This document shows, in pieces, positions 54,873 through 62,998 of a DNA stretch of 64,000 nt. Numbering within the stretch: position 1 is the first letter of the stretch; the number at the start of each line of letters is the position of its first letter. Source of the DNA: Rhizobium sp. TH135 (GTDB taxonomy: Bacteria > Pseudomonadota > Alphaproteobacteria > Rhizobiales > Rhizobiaceae); NCBI RefSeq assembly GCF_002855515.1, contig NZ_PKRP01000001.1:930001-994000 (forward strand), read 5' to 3'. The notes under the pieces are model-generated. The model searched no databases. It saw nothing but the letters and a program-made list of their open reading frames with translations, and had not been told where the DNA came from. The position numbers were made by a program, and so were the translations under genes.

Positions 54873-56153
54873 TCACCCGCCAAGGAATTTGGCGGGTATG
54901 GTGATGAGTTGCGGAAAGATGATGAAAAGGCCGAGCAGCGCGGCATAGGCGAAGAGAAACGGCATCACGCCGCGCACAGCCACGCTCATCGGAACGCGTC
55001 CGACCCCGCAGATGACGTTGAGAACGGTGCCCACCGGAGGCGTCAGAAGGCCGATCGAGCAGTTGAGGATGAACATCAGCCCGAAATAGACCGGATCGAT
55101 ACCCGCCATCTTCACCACCGGCATGAACAGCGGCACCAGGATCAGAACGGTCGGAGACAGGTCCATGACCATGCCGACGGCCAGCACAATCAGCATGATG
55201 ACGAACATCAGCAGCCGTGGGCTGTCGATGAGGGGCTGGAGCATTTCTGCCAGCTGTTGCGGCAGTTGGGCGACGGTGATCAGCCAGGCTGCGACCATGG
55301 CTGCACCGACGAGGAACATCACCATGGCCGTCGAACGACCAGCCGTGACCAGCACTTCAAGCAGGATCTTCCAGGTCAGGGCGCGATAGACGACCGTGGA
55401 CACGATGATCGCATAGACTGCGGCCACCACGGCAGCTTCCGTCGGCGTGAAGGCACCGGAGCGAATGCCGCCGATGATGATCACCGGCAAGAGCAGCGCC
55501 CAGATACCATCCTTCAGGGCTGCCAGTCTTTCCTTGCCACTCGCCTTTGGAAGGGTATCGATCTGTTCGTTGCGCATGATGTAGGACCAGACGACCATGA
55601 GCGTCACGCCCATCATCAGGCCCGGCGCAATGCCGGCCATGAACAGTTTGGCAATCGAGATATTGCCGGCAACACCGATCAGGATCAGCGGCAGAGACGG
55701 AGGAATGATCGGCGCGATGATGCCGCCAGAGGCGAGCAGGCCGAGGCTTCGACCTTCCGGATAACCGGCCTTGCGCATCATGGGATAAAGGATCGCCACC
55801 AGGGCTGCCGCATCGGCAACGGCTGATCCGGATAGTCCGGCCAGAACGATCGCCGTCAGAATGGCAACGTAACCGAGGCCACCGCGCTTGTGCCCGACAA
55901 GCGTCATCGCGAGCCGGACGATGCGCTCCGAAAGGCCACCCTTGGACATGACTTCGCCGGCCACGAGGAAGAATGGGATGGCGAGCAGCGGAAAGCTGTC
56001 CACGCCATTGATGAGCCCTTGCGCCAGGATATCGGGGCTGAACGTGCCCAGATGCAGCATGAGCGCCATGGCAGAAAGCAGGAGAGCAAAGGCGACGGGA
56101 AGCCCAGCAAGGATCGCGACGAACAGAACGCCGAGGAACAGGATAAGAGTCAT
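54873..56153 (-). CDS. dctM: TRAP transporter large permease, DctM family
   Basis: This is the main transport subunit, 426 residues with about twelve membrane segments. It has family landmarks FFLVAGEVMSKGGLSERIV, GLSGSAVADAAALVAI and a late GLLTPPVGTVLNVICGV. It overlaps the small permease gene by four bases. It works with DctP and DctQ in sodium-coupled import of a carboxylate. Confidence 0.94.
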   Translation of the reverse strand: MTLILFLGVLFVAILAGLPVAFALLLSAMALMLHLGTFSPDILAQGLINGVDSFPLLAIPFFLVAGEVMSKGGLSERIVRLAMTLVGHKRGGLGYVAILTAIVLAGLSGSAVADAAALVAILYPMMRKAGYPEGRSLGLLASGGIIAPIIPPSLPLILIGVAGNISIAKLFMAGIAPGLMMGVTLMVVWSYIMRNEQIDTLPKASGKERLAALKDGIWALLLPVIIIGGIRSGAFTPTEAAVVAAVYAIIVSTVVYRALTWKILLEVLVTAGRSTAMVMFLVGAAMVAAWLITVAQLPQQLAEMLQPLIDSPRLLMFVIMLIVLAVGMVMDLSPTVLILVPLFMPVVKMAGIDPVYFGLMFILNCSIGLLTPPVGTVLNVICGVGRVPMSVAVRGVMPFLFAYAALLGLFIIFPQLITIPAKFLGG

Positions 56154-56641
56154 TCCTTGGTGTCCTCCGGAATGCGAGCATCTACGCTCATCGGATCGAT
56201 GAAGCGGACGATGGCGATCGAGGCCATCAAAACAGACGAGACGACGCCCGCGAGATAAAAGAGACCGGACGGCAGCCCCGTCAGAGGCGACAGGTTATTC
56301 CAGTTCGCCATGGTCTGGTTAAGCGCGCCGATGAACAGCATGCCGACAGCAACCATGACCACGACCCAACAAAGCCGGCGAAGGATGGGAACGGCCCTCG
56401 GCATCATCGCTTCGGAAAATTCGGCCACGGCGAGATGCTCACCACGGCGCAAGACGACGGCAGCACCCAGCATGACGATCCAGACGAACCACAATCGGGC
56501 CAACTCGACCGACTGTCGTATGCCCGACGAAAAGCCGTAGCGCAGAACCACATTCGCAAAGACAAGAGCGATCATGGCTGCCAGAATGACCGCCATAAGG
56601 ATGTCGATCATCGACCATATCGCCTGAAACAGACGTCGCAT
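56150..56641 (-). CDS. dctQ: TRAP transporter small permease, DctQ family
   Basis: This inner-membrane subunit has 163 residues and four membrane spans, with the conserved MVLRYGF-like VNVVLRYGF region (here ANVVLRYGF) and WFVWIVMLGAAVVLRRGEH. ATG 56641 follows GGGGAGGAGG; the longer frame from 56719 runs into the operator region. The 80 bases upstream are shared with LacI regulator 3 and contain two operator-like palindromes. Confidence 0.92.
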   Translation of the reverse strand: MRRLFQAIWSMIDILMAVILAAMIALVFANVVLRYGFSSGIRQSVELARLWFVWIVMLGAAVVLRRGEHLAVAEFSEAMMPRAVPILRRLCWVVVMVAVGMLFIGALNQTMANWNNLSPLTGLPSGLFYLAGVVSSVLMASIAIVRFIDPMSVDARIPEDTKE

Positions 56642-56684
56642 GAGATCCTCCTCCCCGAAGACTCGTTGCGTCAAACCCGACAAT

Positions 56685-56700
56685 GGGTTATCGTTAACCC
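56685..56700. promoter_or_regulatory. Operator-like repeat GGGTTA-TCGT-TAACCC
   Basis: This dyad with perfect 6-bp arms has the same GTTATCG core as the GTTATCGATAAC sites. Its centre is 19 bases from the palindrome at 56706. Confidence 0.6.
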
Positions 56701-56705
56701 AAATT

Positions 56706-56717
56706 GGTATCGATAAC
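56706..56717. promoter_or_regulatory. Operator-like sequence GGTATCGATAAC
   Basis: It differs by one base from GTTATCGATAAC and is followed by AT, as in the other copies. It ends six bases before the start codon of LacI regulator 3. Confidence 0.65.
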
Positions 56718-56723
56718 ATTGCT

Positions 56724-57767
56724 ATGAGTCAAGTCCCGCATTTCCCCCGCACGATCACGATCGCCGACGTGGCCAAGGCCGCCGGCGTCAGCAGCATGAC
56801 AGTCTCGAAAGTCTTGCGCGGCACAGGCAGAATCGCGCCCGACACGCGGGCTCGCGTGACGCAAATCGCCGAGGAACTGGGCTATGTCCCCAATCGGCTG
56901 GCAGGAGCTCTCTCTTCACAAACGAGCTCGCTGATCGGCATCGTCATCCCCTCCATCGGCGACCAGGTCTATGCCGGCGTGCTAGCGGGAATAAACGAGG
57001 TTTTGAACGGCCAGGGCTACACGGCCTTCATCGGTGAAAGCTTCTTCGATCCGGAGAACGAGCTTCGCATCGCGCACATGATGCTGACGATGAAACCGGC
57101 GGCGTTGATCCTAACGGGAGGGTTGGCGCGCGACGACCGCACGACGCGGCTTCTGCGACAGTCCGGCGTCCGGGCAATACATTTGTGGGATGGGGACCAT
57201 CCGGATCTTGATGCCACCGTTGGCCTCTCACATCTGAGAGCGGGTCGGTTGGCAGCCGAGATATTCCTCGAGGCCGGCCTCACCCGCTGCGCCTATGTCG
57301 GATCTCAAATGACCCGAGATCTGTGTGCGGCTTTGCGGCTGGACGGGTACTCACGGGCACTGACTGAAAAGGGTGCGACCATGCAGCTATGGACGGATCT
57401 GACCCTGCCACGCACGGCGGAAACGGGGTACATCCTGACCAAAAGGCTCATCGAGCAGGCGGAAATCCCGCAAGCCATTCACTATCTCAACGATGCCATG
57501 GCAATTGGCGGCCTACGCTTCCTGCTCGAAGCGGCAATTGCCGTCCCCGAGACAATCTCTGTCAATGGTTTCAACGGTACCGCACTGACCCACTCCCTAG
57601 CGACACGCTTGACAACCATAGAGGTGCCACTTCTGGAGATGGGCCGCAGGGCAGCGACTGCCGCTCTGAGGACTGCGCAGCCTGGCTCCGAGGAGGCCGT
57701 CGACCTGATCGATATTGGTCTCACCATTGGCAACACCGTCCTCGATAGAGCCCTCCCAGGTTCCTGA
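56724..57767 (+). CDS. LacI-family regulator 3
   Basis: This repressor of 347 residues has the helix-turn-helix TIADVAKAAGVSSMTVSKVL and the hinge YVPNRLAGAL. The effector domain opens with SLIGIVIPSIGDQVYAGV. ATG 56724 has no ribosome binding site and lies six bases after an operator-like site, much like regulator 2. It is divergent from the TRAP transporter genes and likely controls them and itself. Its sequence is clearly related to regulator 1 (shared GYVPNRLA hinge and VGLSH/VGFSH region). Confidence 0.9.
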   Translation: MSQVPHFPRTITIADVAKAAGVSSMTVSKVLRGTGRIAPDTRARVTQIAEELGYVPNRLAGALSSQTSSLIGIVIPSIGDQVYAGVLAGINEVLNGQGYTAFIGESFFDPENELRIAHMMLTMKPAALILTGGLARDDRTTRLLRQSGVRAIHLWDGDHPDLDATVGLSHLRAGRLAAEIFLEAGLTRCAYVGSQMTRDLCAALRLDGYSRALTEKGATMQLWTDLTLPRTAETGYILTKRLIEQAEIPQAIHYLNDAMAIGGLRFLLEAAIAVPETISVNGFNGTALTHSLATRLTTIEVPLLEMGRRAATAALRTAQPGSEEAVDLIDIGLTIGNTVLDRALPGS

Positions 57768-57800
57768 ACTCGTAGAGATGGGCAAAGCTCGCCGTCTTAG

Positions 57801-58034
57801 GCCTTCCGTGAACGTTCCAAAGCGGTCCACCTGATTGCCGACAACATGGATCTTGCCATCCGCGTTGGATGGCTCGCCGATTCAAGCCTGCAGGCGCAAC
57901 AGATCGGCTCTTTTCGGCAATTCCTGGTCAGATCACCTCAACTCGCGGAGCGGCTAGCCCAAGTGCGAGACCCGACAGAATTCCCGGCTCTGCCATTTGT
58001 GGCCAACAGCGCACTGCCCGAACGCTGGGAGTGA
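57801..58034 (+). pseudogene. Remnant of a LysR-type regulator effector domain
   Basis: A 78-codon open frame after a stop at 57798 encodes typical LysR substrate-domain text: FRERSKAVHLIADNMDLAIR, VGWLADSSLQAQQIGSFRQ and LVRSPQLAERL. The DNA-binding N-terminus and the C-terminal third are missing, and the segment between FRER and the LIADN block is shorter than in intact proteins. There is no suitable start. It is a decayed gene fragment left at the boundary between the sugar-acid island and cellulose operon 2. Confidence 0.7.
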
Positions 58035-58237
58035 GCCCGTTCTGAAGCAATGTGGCGATTTGGGTCAGTCTAGCGTTTGGTGAGTCGGGATAAGCACGCC
58101 CGCTACGCATCGTCAGGCCAGGAATAGGCCGCTCCCTCACCAAGCGCTCCTGAATGACACGGTTTTACGCCCCTTCATGCGCAACTTCACGAGATGGTAA
58201 CCATGTCGATTAGATCAGGCTTAGGAACTCGATCATT

Positions 58238-58247
58238 GGCATATGCC
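58238..58247. promoter_or_regulatory. Palindrome GGCATATGCC
   Basis: This perfect 10-base palindrome lies about 190 bases before bcsA copy 2. It is a possible regulator site without known consensus. Confidence 0.3.
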
Positions 58248-58350
58248 GAATAAACGAAGTTCGCTGACTAAAAATGTGTTTTATTACCGACACTTAAGTA
58301 AACCTGAAAATCAGCGACGACCGGTTTCAGGCCCTCTGTCCCTCTTCATC

Positions 58351-58369
58351 TCTTAGCAATTTGCTAAGA
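58351..58369. promoter_or_regulatory. Inverted repeat TCTTAGCAA-T-TTGCTAAGA
   Basis: This dyad has 9-bp perfect arms around one base and lies 62 bases before the bcsA copy 2 start. It may be an operator or 5' leader hairpin. No similar site is seen upstream of bcsA copy 1. Confidence 0.5.
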
Positions 58370-58431
58370 AATCACCCCCTATTTTCAGGGCATTCCTATT
58401 GGGGGATCACCGCAGATGAAGCTGCGGGTGG

Positions 58432-60702
58432 GTGAAAAATGGGGTTCTGCACATGATGTGCGCTGCGTTGCCTGCAATCATTGCGGGCCTTTTTGGTGTG
58501 TTTCTGCTGTGGCTGCCGATCAGCCTCCAGGCGCAACTGGTGCTCAGCCTGGCCGTTCTGGCCCTGATGCTCCTGTTCATGATGCGTCCGCAGAACAAGA
58601 CATTCCGCCTGATGACATTCGTGTTCTCTGCCGTACTCGCCCTGCGCTACGCGTTCTGGCGTACGACCGAGACGCTTCCGAACGTCAACGAGCCCTGGAA
58701 CTTCATCCCGGGCATCATCCTCTATGCGGCGGAAATGTATTGCCTGATCATGCTGGCAATCAATTTCTTCATCGTCGCGGATCCGCTTAAGCGCAAGCCG
58801 GCGCCGCAGCTGGCCGATGACGACAAGCCGACCGTCGACGTCTTCGTCCCGTCCTACAACGAGTCGGCCGACCTCCTGGCGCTGACGCTGGCCGCTGCCA
58901 AGTCGATGAACTATCCGGCCGACAAGCTGACGGTCTATCTGCTCGACGATGGCGGCACCGATGCCAAATGCAGCCAGTCCGATCCACGCGCCGCGATCGC
59001 TGCCCGTCGTCGCCGTGAAGAATTGCAGGCGCTTTCTGCAGCGCTCGGCGTCCGCTATCACGCCCGTGCTGAAAACAGCCATGCCAAGGCCGGCAATCTG
59101 AACGCGGGCCTCTCTATCTCGAAAAGCGAACTGGTCGTCGTCTTCGATGCCGACCATGCGCCTGTCCGCGAATTCCTCAACGAGACGGTTGGCCACTTCA
59201 AGGACGACGAGAAGCTTTTCCTCGTTCAGACCCCGCACTATTTCCTCAATCCGGACCCAGTGGAGAAGAACCTCCAGACCTTCGGCAAGATGCCGTCGGA
59301 AAACGAGATGTTCTATTCCGTCGTTCAACGCGGCCTCGACAAGTGGAATGCATCCTTCTTCTGCGGTTCTGCTGCCGTTCTGCGCCGCAAGGCTCTCAAG
59401 GAAACCGGCGGCTTCTCGGGTCAGTCGATTACCGAAGACTGCGAAAGCGCGCTGGCGCTTCATTGCCGCGGCTGGCACAGCCTCTACGTCGACAAGCCGC
59501 TGATCGCCGGCCTCCAGCCGGAAACGCTCGTTTCCTTCATCGGTCAGCGCGTTCGCTGGGCCCAGGGCATGCTGCAGATCCTGACGCTGAACCGCCCCTT
59601 CCTGCAGCGAGGCCTCTCGACGGCACAGCGCATCTGCTACGCCGGCACCAACCTGTTCTGGCTCTTCCCGCTGACGCGGCTGACCTTCATGTTCTCGCCG
59701 CTCCTCTACATCTTCTTCTCGCTGCAGATCTTCGAAGCCAACATCACCGAATTTATCTGCTACTCGGTGACCTATCTCATCTCGTCCTTCGCCATGCAGA
59801 GCTACCTCTTCGGTCGCGTGCGCTGGCCGTGGGTCTCGGAGCTCTATGAATATGTGCAGTCGGTGATGCTCTTCGGCGCGATCCTGAGCGTCGTTAAGAA
59901 CCCGCGCAAGCCGACCTTCAACGTCACGTCGAAGGGCCAGACGCTGGATGAGAGCAAGCTCTCGCCGCTCGCGCGCCCCTACTTCCTGATCTTCTTCCTG
60001 CTCTTCGCCGCCACCTGCTACGCGATCTGGCGCTACACGACGGAAGCCATGCCCTCCGAACTGCTGCTGATCGTCGCCGGCTGGAACATCATCAACATGG
60101 GTATTGCCGGCGCCGCCCTCGGCTCCGTCTCGGAACGGCGCGAACGTCGCCGCAACCAGCGCCTCAGCGTTCGGCGTCACGCGATCCTGCATGCCGGCGG
60201 CACAAGCCATGCCGTCATCATCGCGGATGTCTCGAGTGGTGGTCTGGCTCTGCAGTTCATCGACGGACAGCCGGTAAACGGCCTGGAGAAGGGCGAAGAG
60301 GCCATCATCGAGATCCGCCGCCACGGCCGTGGCATGCGTGTCCCGCTCGTCTGCCGCAGCATGCTGCGCCGACAGGAGGAGACGAGCTTCGGCTTTGCCT
60401 TTGCCGAGCGCACGCCCGAAACCTTCATCGCGATTGCCGAGATGATGTATTGCGAACAGCAGCCGCTGCAGGATCGCTGGAACCGCGTTCAGAAGCACAA
60501 GGGTTTCTTCACCGGAACCTTCCGCTTTGCCCTCTGGACGATCACCGAGACATTGCGTGGCATCACCTACGCCTTGCGTCTGGTCCGCGAAACGACGGAA
60601 ATCTCGCATCCCGATGCGCCGCTGATCATCAAGCCTGTAAGCAGCGCGTCGGACCCCGGCGCGACCTATCCGGCAGCCGTGAGAGGACCGGCCTATGCGT
60701 AA
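58432..60702 (+). CDS. bcsA: Cellulose synthase catalytic subunit BcsA, copy 2
   Basis: This is a family 2 processive glycosyltransferase of about 756 residues, paralogous to the copy at 36823. Catalytic residues are LLDDGG, FDADHAP, Thr334-Glu335-Asp336 and Gln372 to Trp376 (QRVRW). The C-terminal PilZ domain is canonical: an Arg-rich RxxxR region (residues 569-577) and Asp599-Val-Ser-Ser-Gly-Gly604. Activation by c-di-GMP is therefore expected. Start is GTG 58432 or ATG 58453; the latter has TGGGG eight bases upstream. It overlaps bcsB copy 2 by eight bases. Confidence 0.94.
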   Translation: MKNGVLHMMCAALPAIIAGLFGVFLLWLPISLQAQLVLSLAVLALMLLFMMRPQNKTFRLMTFVFSAVLALRYAFWRTTETLPNVNEPWNFIPGIILYAAEMYCLIMLAINFFIVADPLKRKPAPQLADDDKPTVDVFVPSYNESADLLALTLAAAKSMNYPADKLTVYLLDDGGTDAKCSQSDPRAAIAARRRREELQALSAALGVRYHARAENSHAKAGNLNAGLSISKSELVVVFDADHAPVREFLNETVGHFKDDEKLFLVQTPHYFLNPDPVEKNLQTFGKMPSENEMFYSVVQRGLDKWNASFFCGSAAVLRRKALKETGGFSGQSITEDCESALALHCRGWHSLYVDKPLIAGLQPETLVSFIGQRVRWAQGMLQILTLNRPFLQRGLSTAQRICYAGTNLFWLFPLTRLTFMFSPLLYIFFSLQIFEANITEFICYSVTYLISSFAMQSYLFGRVRWPWVSELYEYVQSVMLFGAILSVVKNPRKPTFNVTSKGQTLDESKLSPLARPYFLIFFLLFAATCYAIWRYTTEAMPSELLLIVAGWNIINMGIAGAALGSVSERRERRRNQRLSVRRHAILHAGGTSHAVIIADVSSGGLALQFIDGQPVNGLEKGEEAIIEIRRHGRGMRVPLVCRSMLRRQEETSFGFAFAERTPETFIAIAEMMYCEQQPLQDRWNRVQKHKGFFTGTFRFALWTITETLRGITYALRLVRETTEISHPDAPLIIKPVSSASDPGATYPAAVRGPAYA

Positions 60703-62998
60703 CTTGGACATCCTGCGCCCACTCTCTGCGGCAGCCATCCTCATCTGCCTGTCGGCAAACGCCTCCCGCGCTGGCGACTTCGTGCCCGCAGACCTTGGCA
60801 CGGCAAGCGTGCAAAGCACGAGTCAGTCCAGCTCGCAACCCAACTTGGATGTTCCGCGCCAGATGATCGCCTTTCGGCAGACGGCAACAGCCATGCGTCT
60901 CGAAGGCGAAGACGCAGCGAAAGAACTCACCTTCTATCTCTCGGCGGATCAGGTGACGACGGCCGGCATCCTGAGACTGAGCTACACCAATGCCGTCTCG
61001 GTCATGCCCGATGACGCAGTGCTCGATGTCGAATTGAACGGCAAACCTCTTGCAGCTTTCCCGATCCGCTCACCCAATGGACCGGCCACCCATGACATTC
61101 CGGTCTCTGCCAAAGATCTGACCGTTGGCTGGAACCAGGTTCGTCTGCGGGCGAAACAGCACCACCGCATCGACTGCAGCGTTCAGGCGACCTACGAATT
61201 GTGGACGCAGGTCGATCCGCTGGTCAGCGGCTTCCTGACCAGCGCACGTCCGAAGGACGGCGATCTCGCAAGTCTTCTTTCGGTTGGCCGAAATGGCGAG
61301 GGTGCCACGGAAATCCGCGTGATTGCCGGAAACGATGCGCCTCAAACGACACTTCGTGACAGCCTGTCCATCGTGCAGACCCTGGCAGTCGTGCTCGGCC
61401 GTGAGGATTTGAGCGTCACTGTTGGCGACGTCGGTGGCAGCGGACCCGGCATCGATCTCTATCTCGGCGACCCCTCGAACACGAAGCTGCCGCAGCCCGC
61501 CCGCGACGCGCTCACTACTGCGCCGCGTGGCCTTTTCGTCAGTCAGGGCGAAAACGGTCGCCACATTGTCACCATGCGCGGTTCGAACAAGAGCGAACTT
61601 CAGTCGCTTCTACTTTCCGCCGTCAACGGCCCCCTGCTTCCGCTCATCCGCGCAAACAAGCTCGCCATGACCGAGACGCGGATTGATGGCGAGAGCCCGG
61701 GCACACACCCGCTCTCGAGCGTCGGTTACCAGACGACCCCTTTCGCCGGTCGTCTGTTTCAGACGAGCTTCGATGTCGTGATGCCCGCTGATTTTTATCC
61801 GGGCGACTATGCGACGGTCGATCTCAATTTGAATGCCGCCACCGCGCCGGGGCTCGCACCTGGAACGCAGTTGCTGGTCCGGGTCAATGAACGGGCCGTG
61901 GCAAGCCTGGTGCTCTACGATCCCGAGGGCGCGACGCTGAAGGACAAGCCGCTGGAACTTCCGCTGCGTGCCTTCCATCCCGGCGTGAACCATGTTCGCG
62001 TCCTGGCCGAAGTGCCGCTCGCCTCGGATCTCACCTGCGATCCGGCCGCGCGCGATGAAGCGCGGTCTCGTTTCCTGCTGCTCGAAGAAACCACGGTGAC
62101 GATACCGCCCCTGGCCCGCGCCGGTCGTCTTCCCGACCTTGCAGCCTTTGCCGGCACTTCCTTCCCCCTCAAGGGCTCTGCTGCCTTCGATCTCTATGTC
62201 GATACGGCGACACCCGCACGGCTGGGCTCGGCACTGACCCTTCTGACCCGGCTCGCCATGTCGGCAGGTCATCCGCTGCCGGCCGAACTCAAGATCGGCC
62301 GCCCGGACCCGCGCCAGACGACAAATGCCCTCATTGTCGGCGCCGGCGGTGAGCCGCTGGAGCTTGCCGCCCTTGCCGGCCAAAAGGGCGATCGCCTGCA
62401 GCCGTCGGCGACCGATGATCTGATCACGGCTTCGGTGACGGCAGGCGACCAGTTGTCGGACTCGCAGGCTCTTCTCGACGCTTTCCAGGTCGAAACGCGC
62501 CTCGAGCACGACCAGCTGTCCTTGAAGAGCCGCGCCTCGGACTGGGTTGCCCGGGTCTCGACAACCGTCAACCGCTGGCTGGCCTACAAGGACATCGGTC
62601 GTGAGGACGTCAAGATCGATCCGCGCGACCGCCTGATCAGCGTACGGCAGGTGGCCTCCGCGGAAAGCGCCGCAGTCTGGACCTATGTCAACGCGGCTGA
62701 TGAAACCATGCTTCAGCAGGGCGTTGCAGAGCTCACGAAGCCGGCAACCTGGACGGCCCTAGAAGGGGGCGAAGCGGTGATCCGCCGCTCGGACCTCGAA
62801 CTCGTGAACCGCTATCCCGAAAGCTACAGCTTCTTTCCGATCACCGACACGAGCCCCGCCAATCTCAGACGCCTCGCGGCGGCCTGGCTCTCTGACAATT
62901 TCATCATCTATGTCGGCCTTGTGCTCGCACTGATGGGCGGCTTCGGCTGGTGGGTTGGTTATGTCGTGCCGCGCAAGGGCGTGAGGACAGTCGAATGA
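60695..62998 (+). CDS. bcsB: Cellulose synthase periplasmic subunit BcsB, copy 2
   Basis: This membrane-anchored periplasmic partner of BcsA copy 2 has 767 residues. It has a signal peptide (residues 1-26, ending ANASRAG), the BcsB repeats with VGWNQVRLRAKQHHRIDC and FAGRLFQTSFDVVMPADFYP, and a C-terminal anchor (IIYVGLVLALMGGFGWWVG). It overlaps the next gene by four bases. No GH8 gene lies between bcsB and the TPR gene here, unlike operon 1. Confidence 0.92.
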   Translation: MRNLDILRPLSAAAILICLSANASRAGDFVPADLGTASVQSTSQSSSQPNLDVPRQMIAFRQTATAMRLEGEDAAKELTFYLSADQVTTAGILRLSYTNAVSVMPDDAVLDVELNGKPLAAFPIRSPNGPATHDIPVSAKDLTVGWNQVRLRAKQHHRIDCSVQATYELWTQVDPLVSGFLTSARPKDGDLASLLSVGRNGEGATEIRVIAGNDAPQTTLRDSLSIVQTLAVVLGREDLSVTVGDVGGSGPGIDLYLGDPSNTKLPQPARDALTTAPRGLFVSQGENGRHIVTMRGSNKSELQSLLLSAVNGPLLPLIRANKLAMTETRIDGESPGTHPLSSVGYQTTPFAGRLFQTSFDVVMPADFYPGDYATVDLNLNAATAPGLAPGTQLLVRVNERAVASLVLYDPEGATLKDKPLELPLRAFHPGVNHVRVLAEVPLASDLTCDPAARDEARSRFLLLEETTVTIPPLARAGRLPDLAAFAGTSFPLKGSAAFDLYVDTATPARLGSALTLLTRLAMSAGHPLPAELKIGRPDPRQTTNALIVGAGGEPLELAALAGQKGDRLQPSATDDLITASVTAGDQLSDSQALLDAFQVETRLEHDQLSLKSRASDWVARVSTTVNRWLAYKDIGREDVKIDPRDRLISVRQVASAESAAVWTYVNAADETMLQQGVAELTKPATWTALEGGEAVIRRSDLELVNRYPESYSFFPITDTSPANLRRLAAAWLSDNFIIYVGLVLALMGGFGWWVGYVVPRKGVRTVE

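Larger units (their letters stand above)
58035..58431 (+). other. Upstream region of cellulose operon 2
   Basis: These 397 bases contain no gene I recognise. The 200 bases nearest bcsA are AT-rich and hold two dyads described separately. Confidence 0.5.

Noticed and set aside
53839..55826. Long plus-strand frames over dctP and dctM
   Set aside because: Shadow frames of well-supported TRAP transporter genes.
58396..60819. An 807-codon open frame antisense to bcsA copy 2
   Set aside because: Same explanation. Similar text in both antisense frames follows from the homology of the two bcsA genes and is not evidence for a gene.
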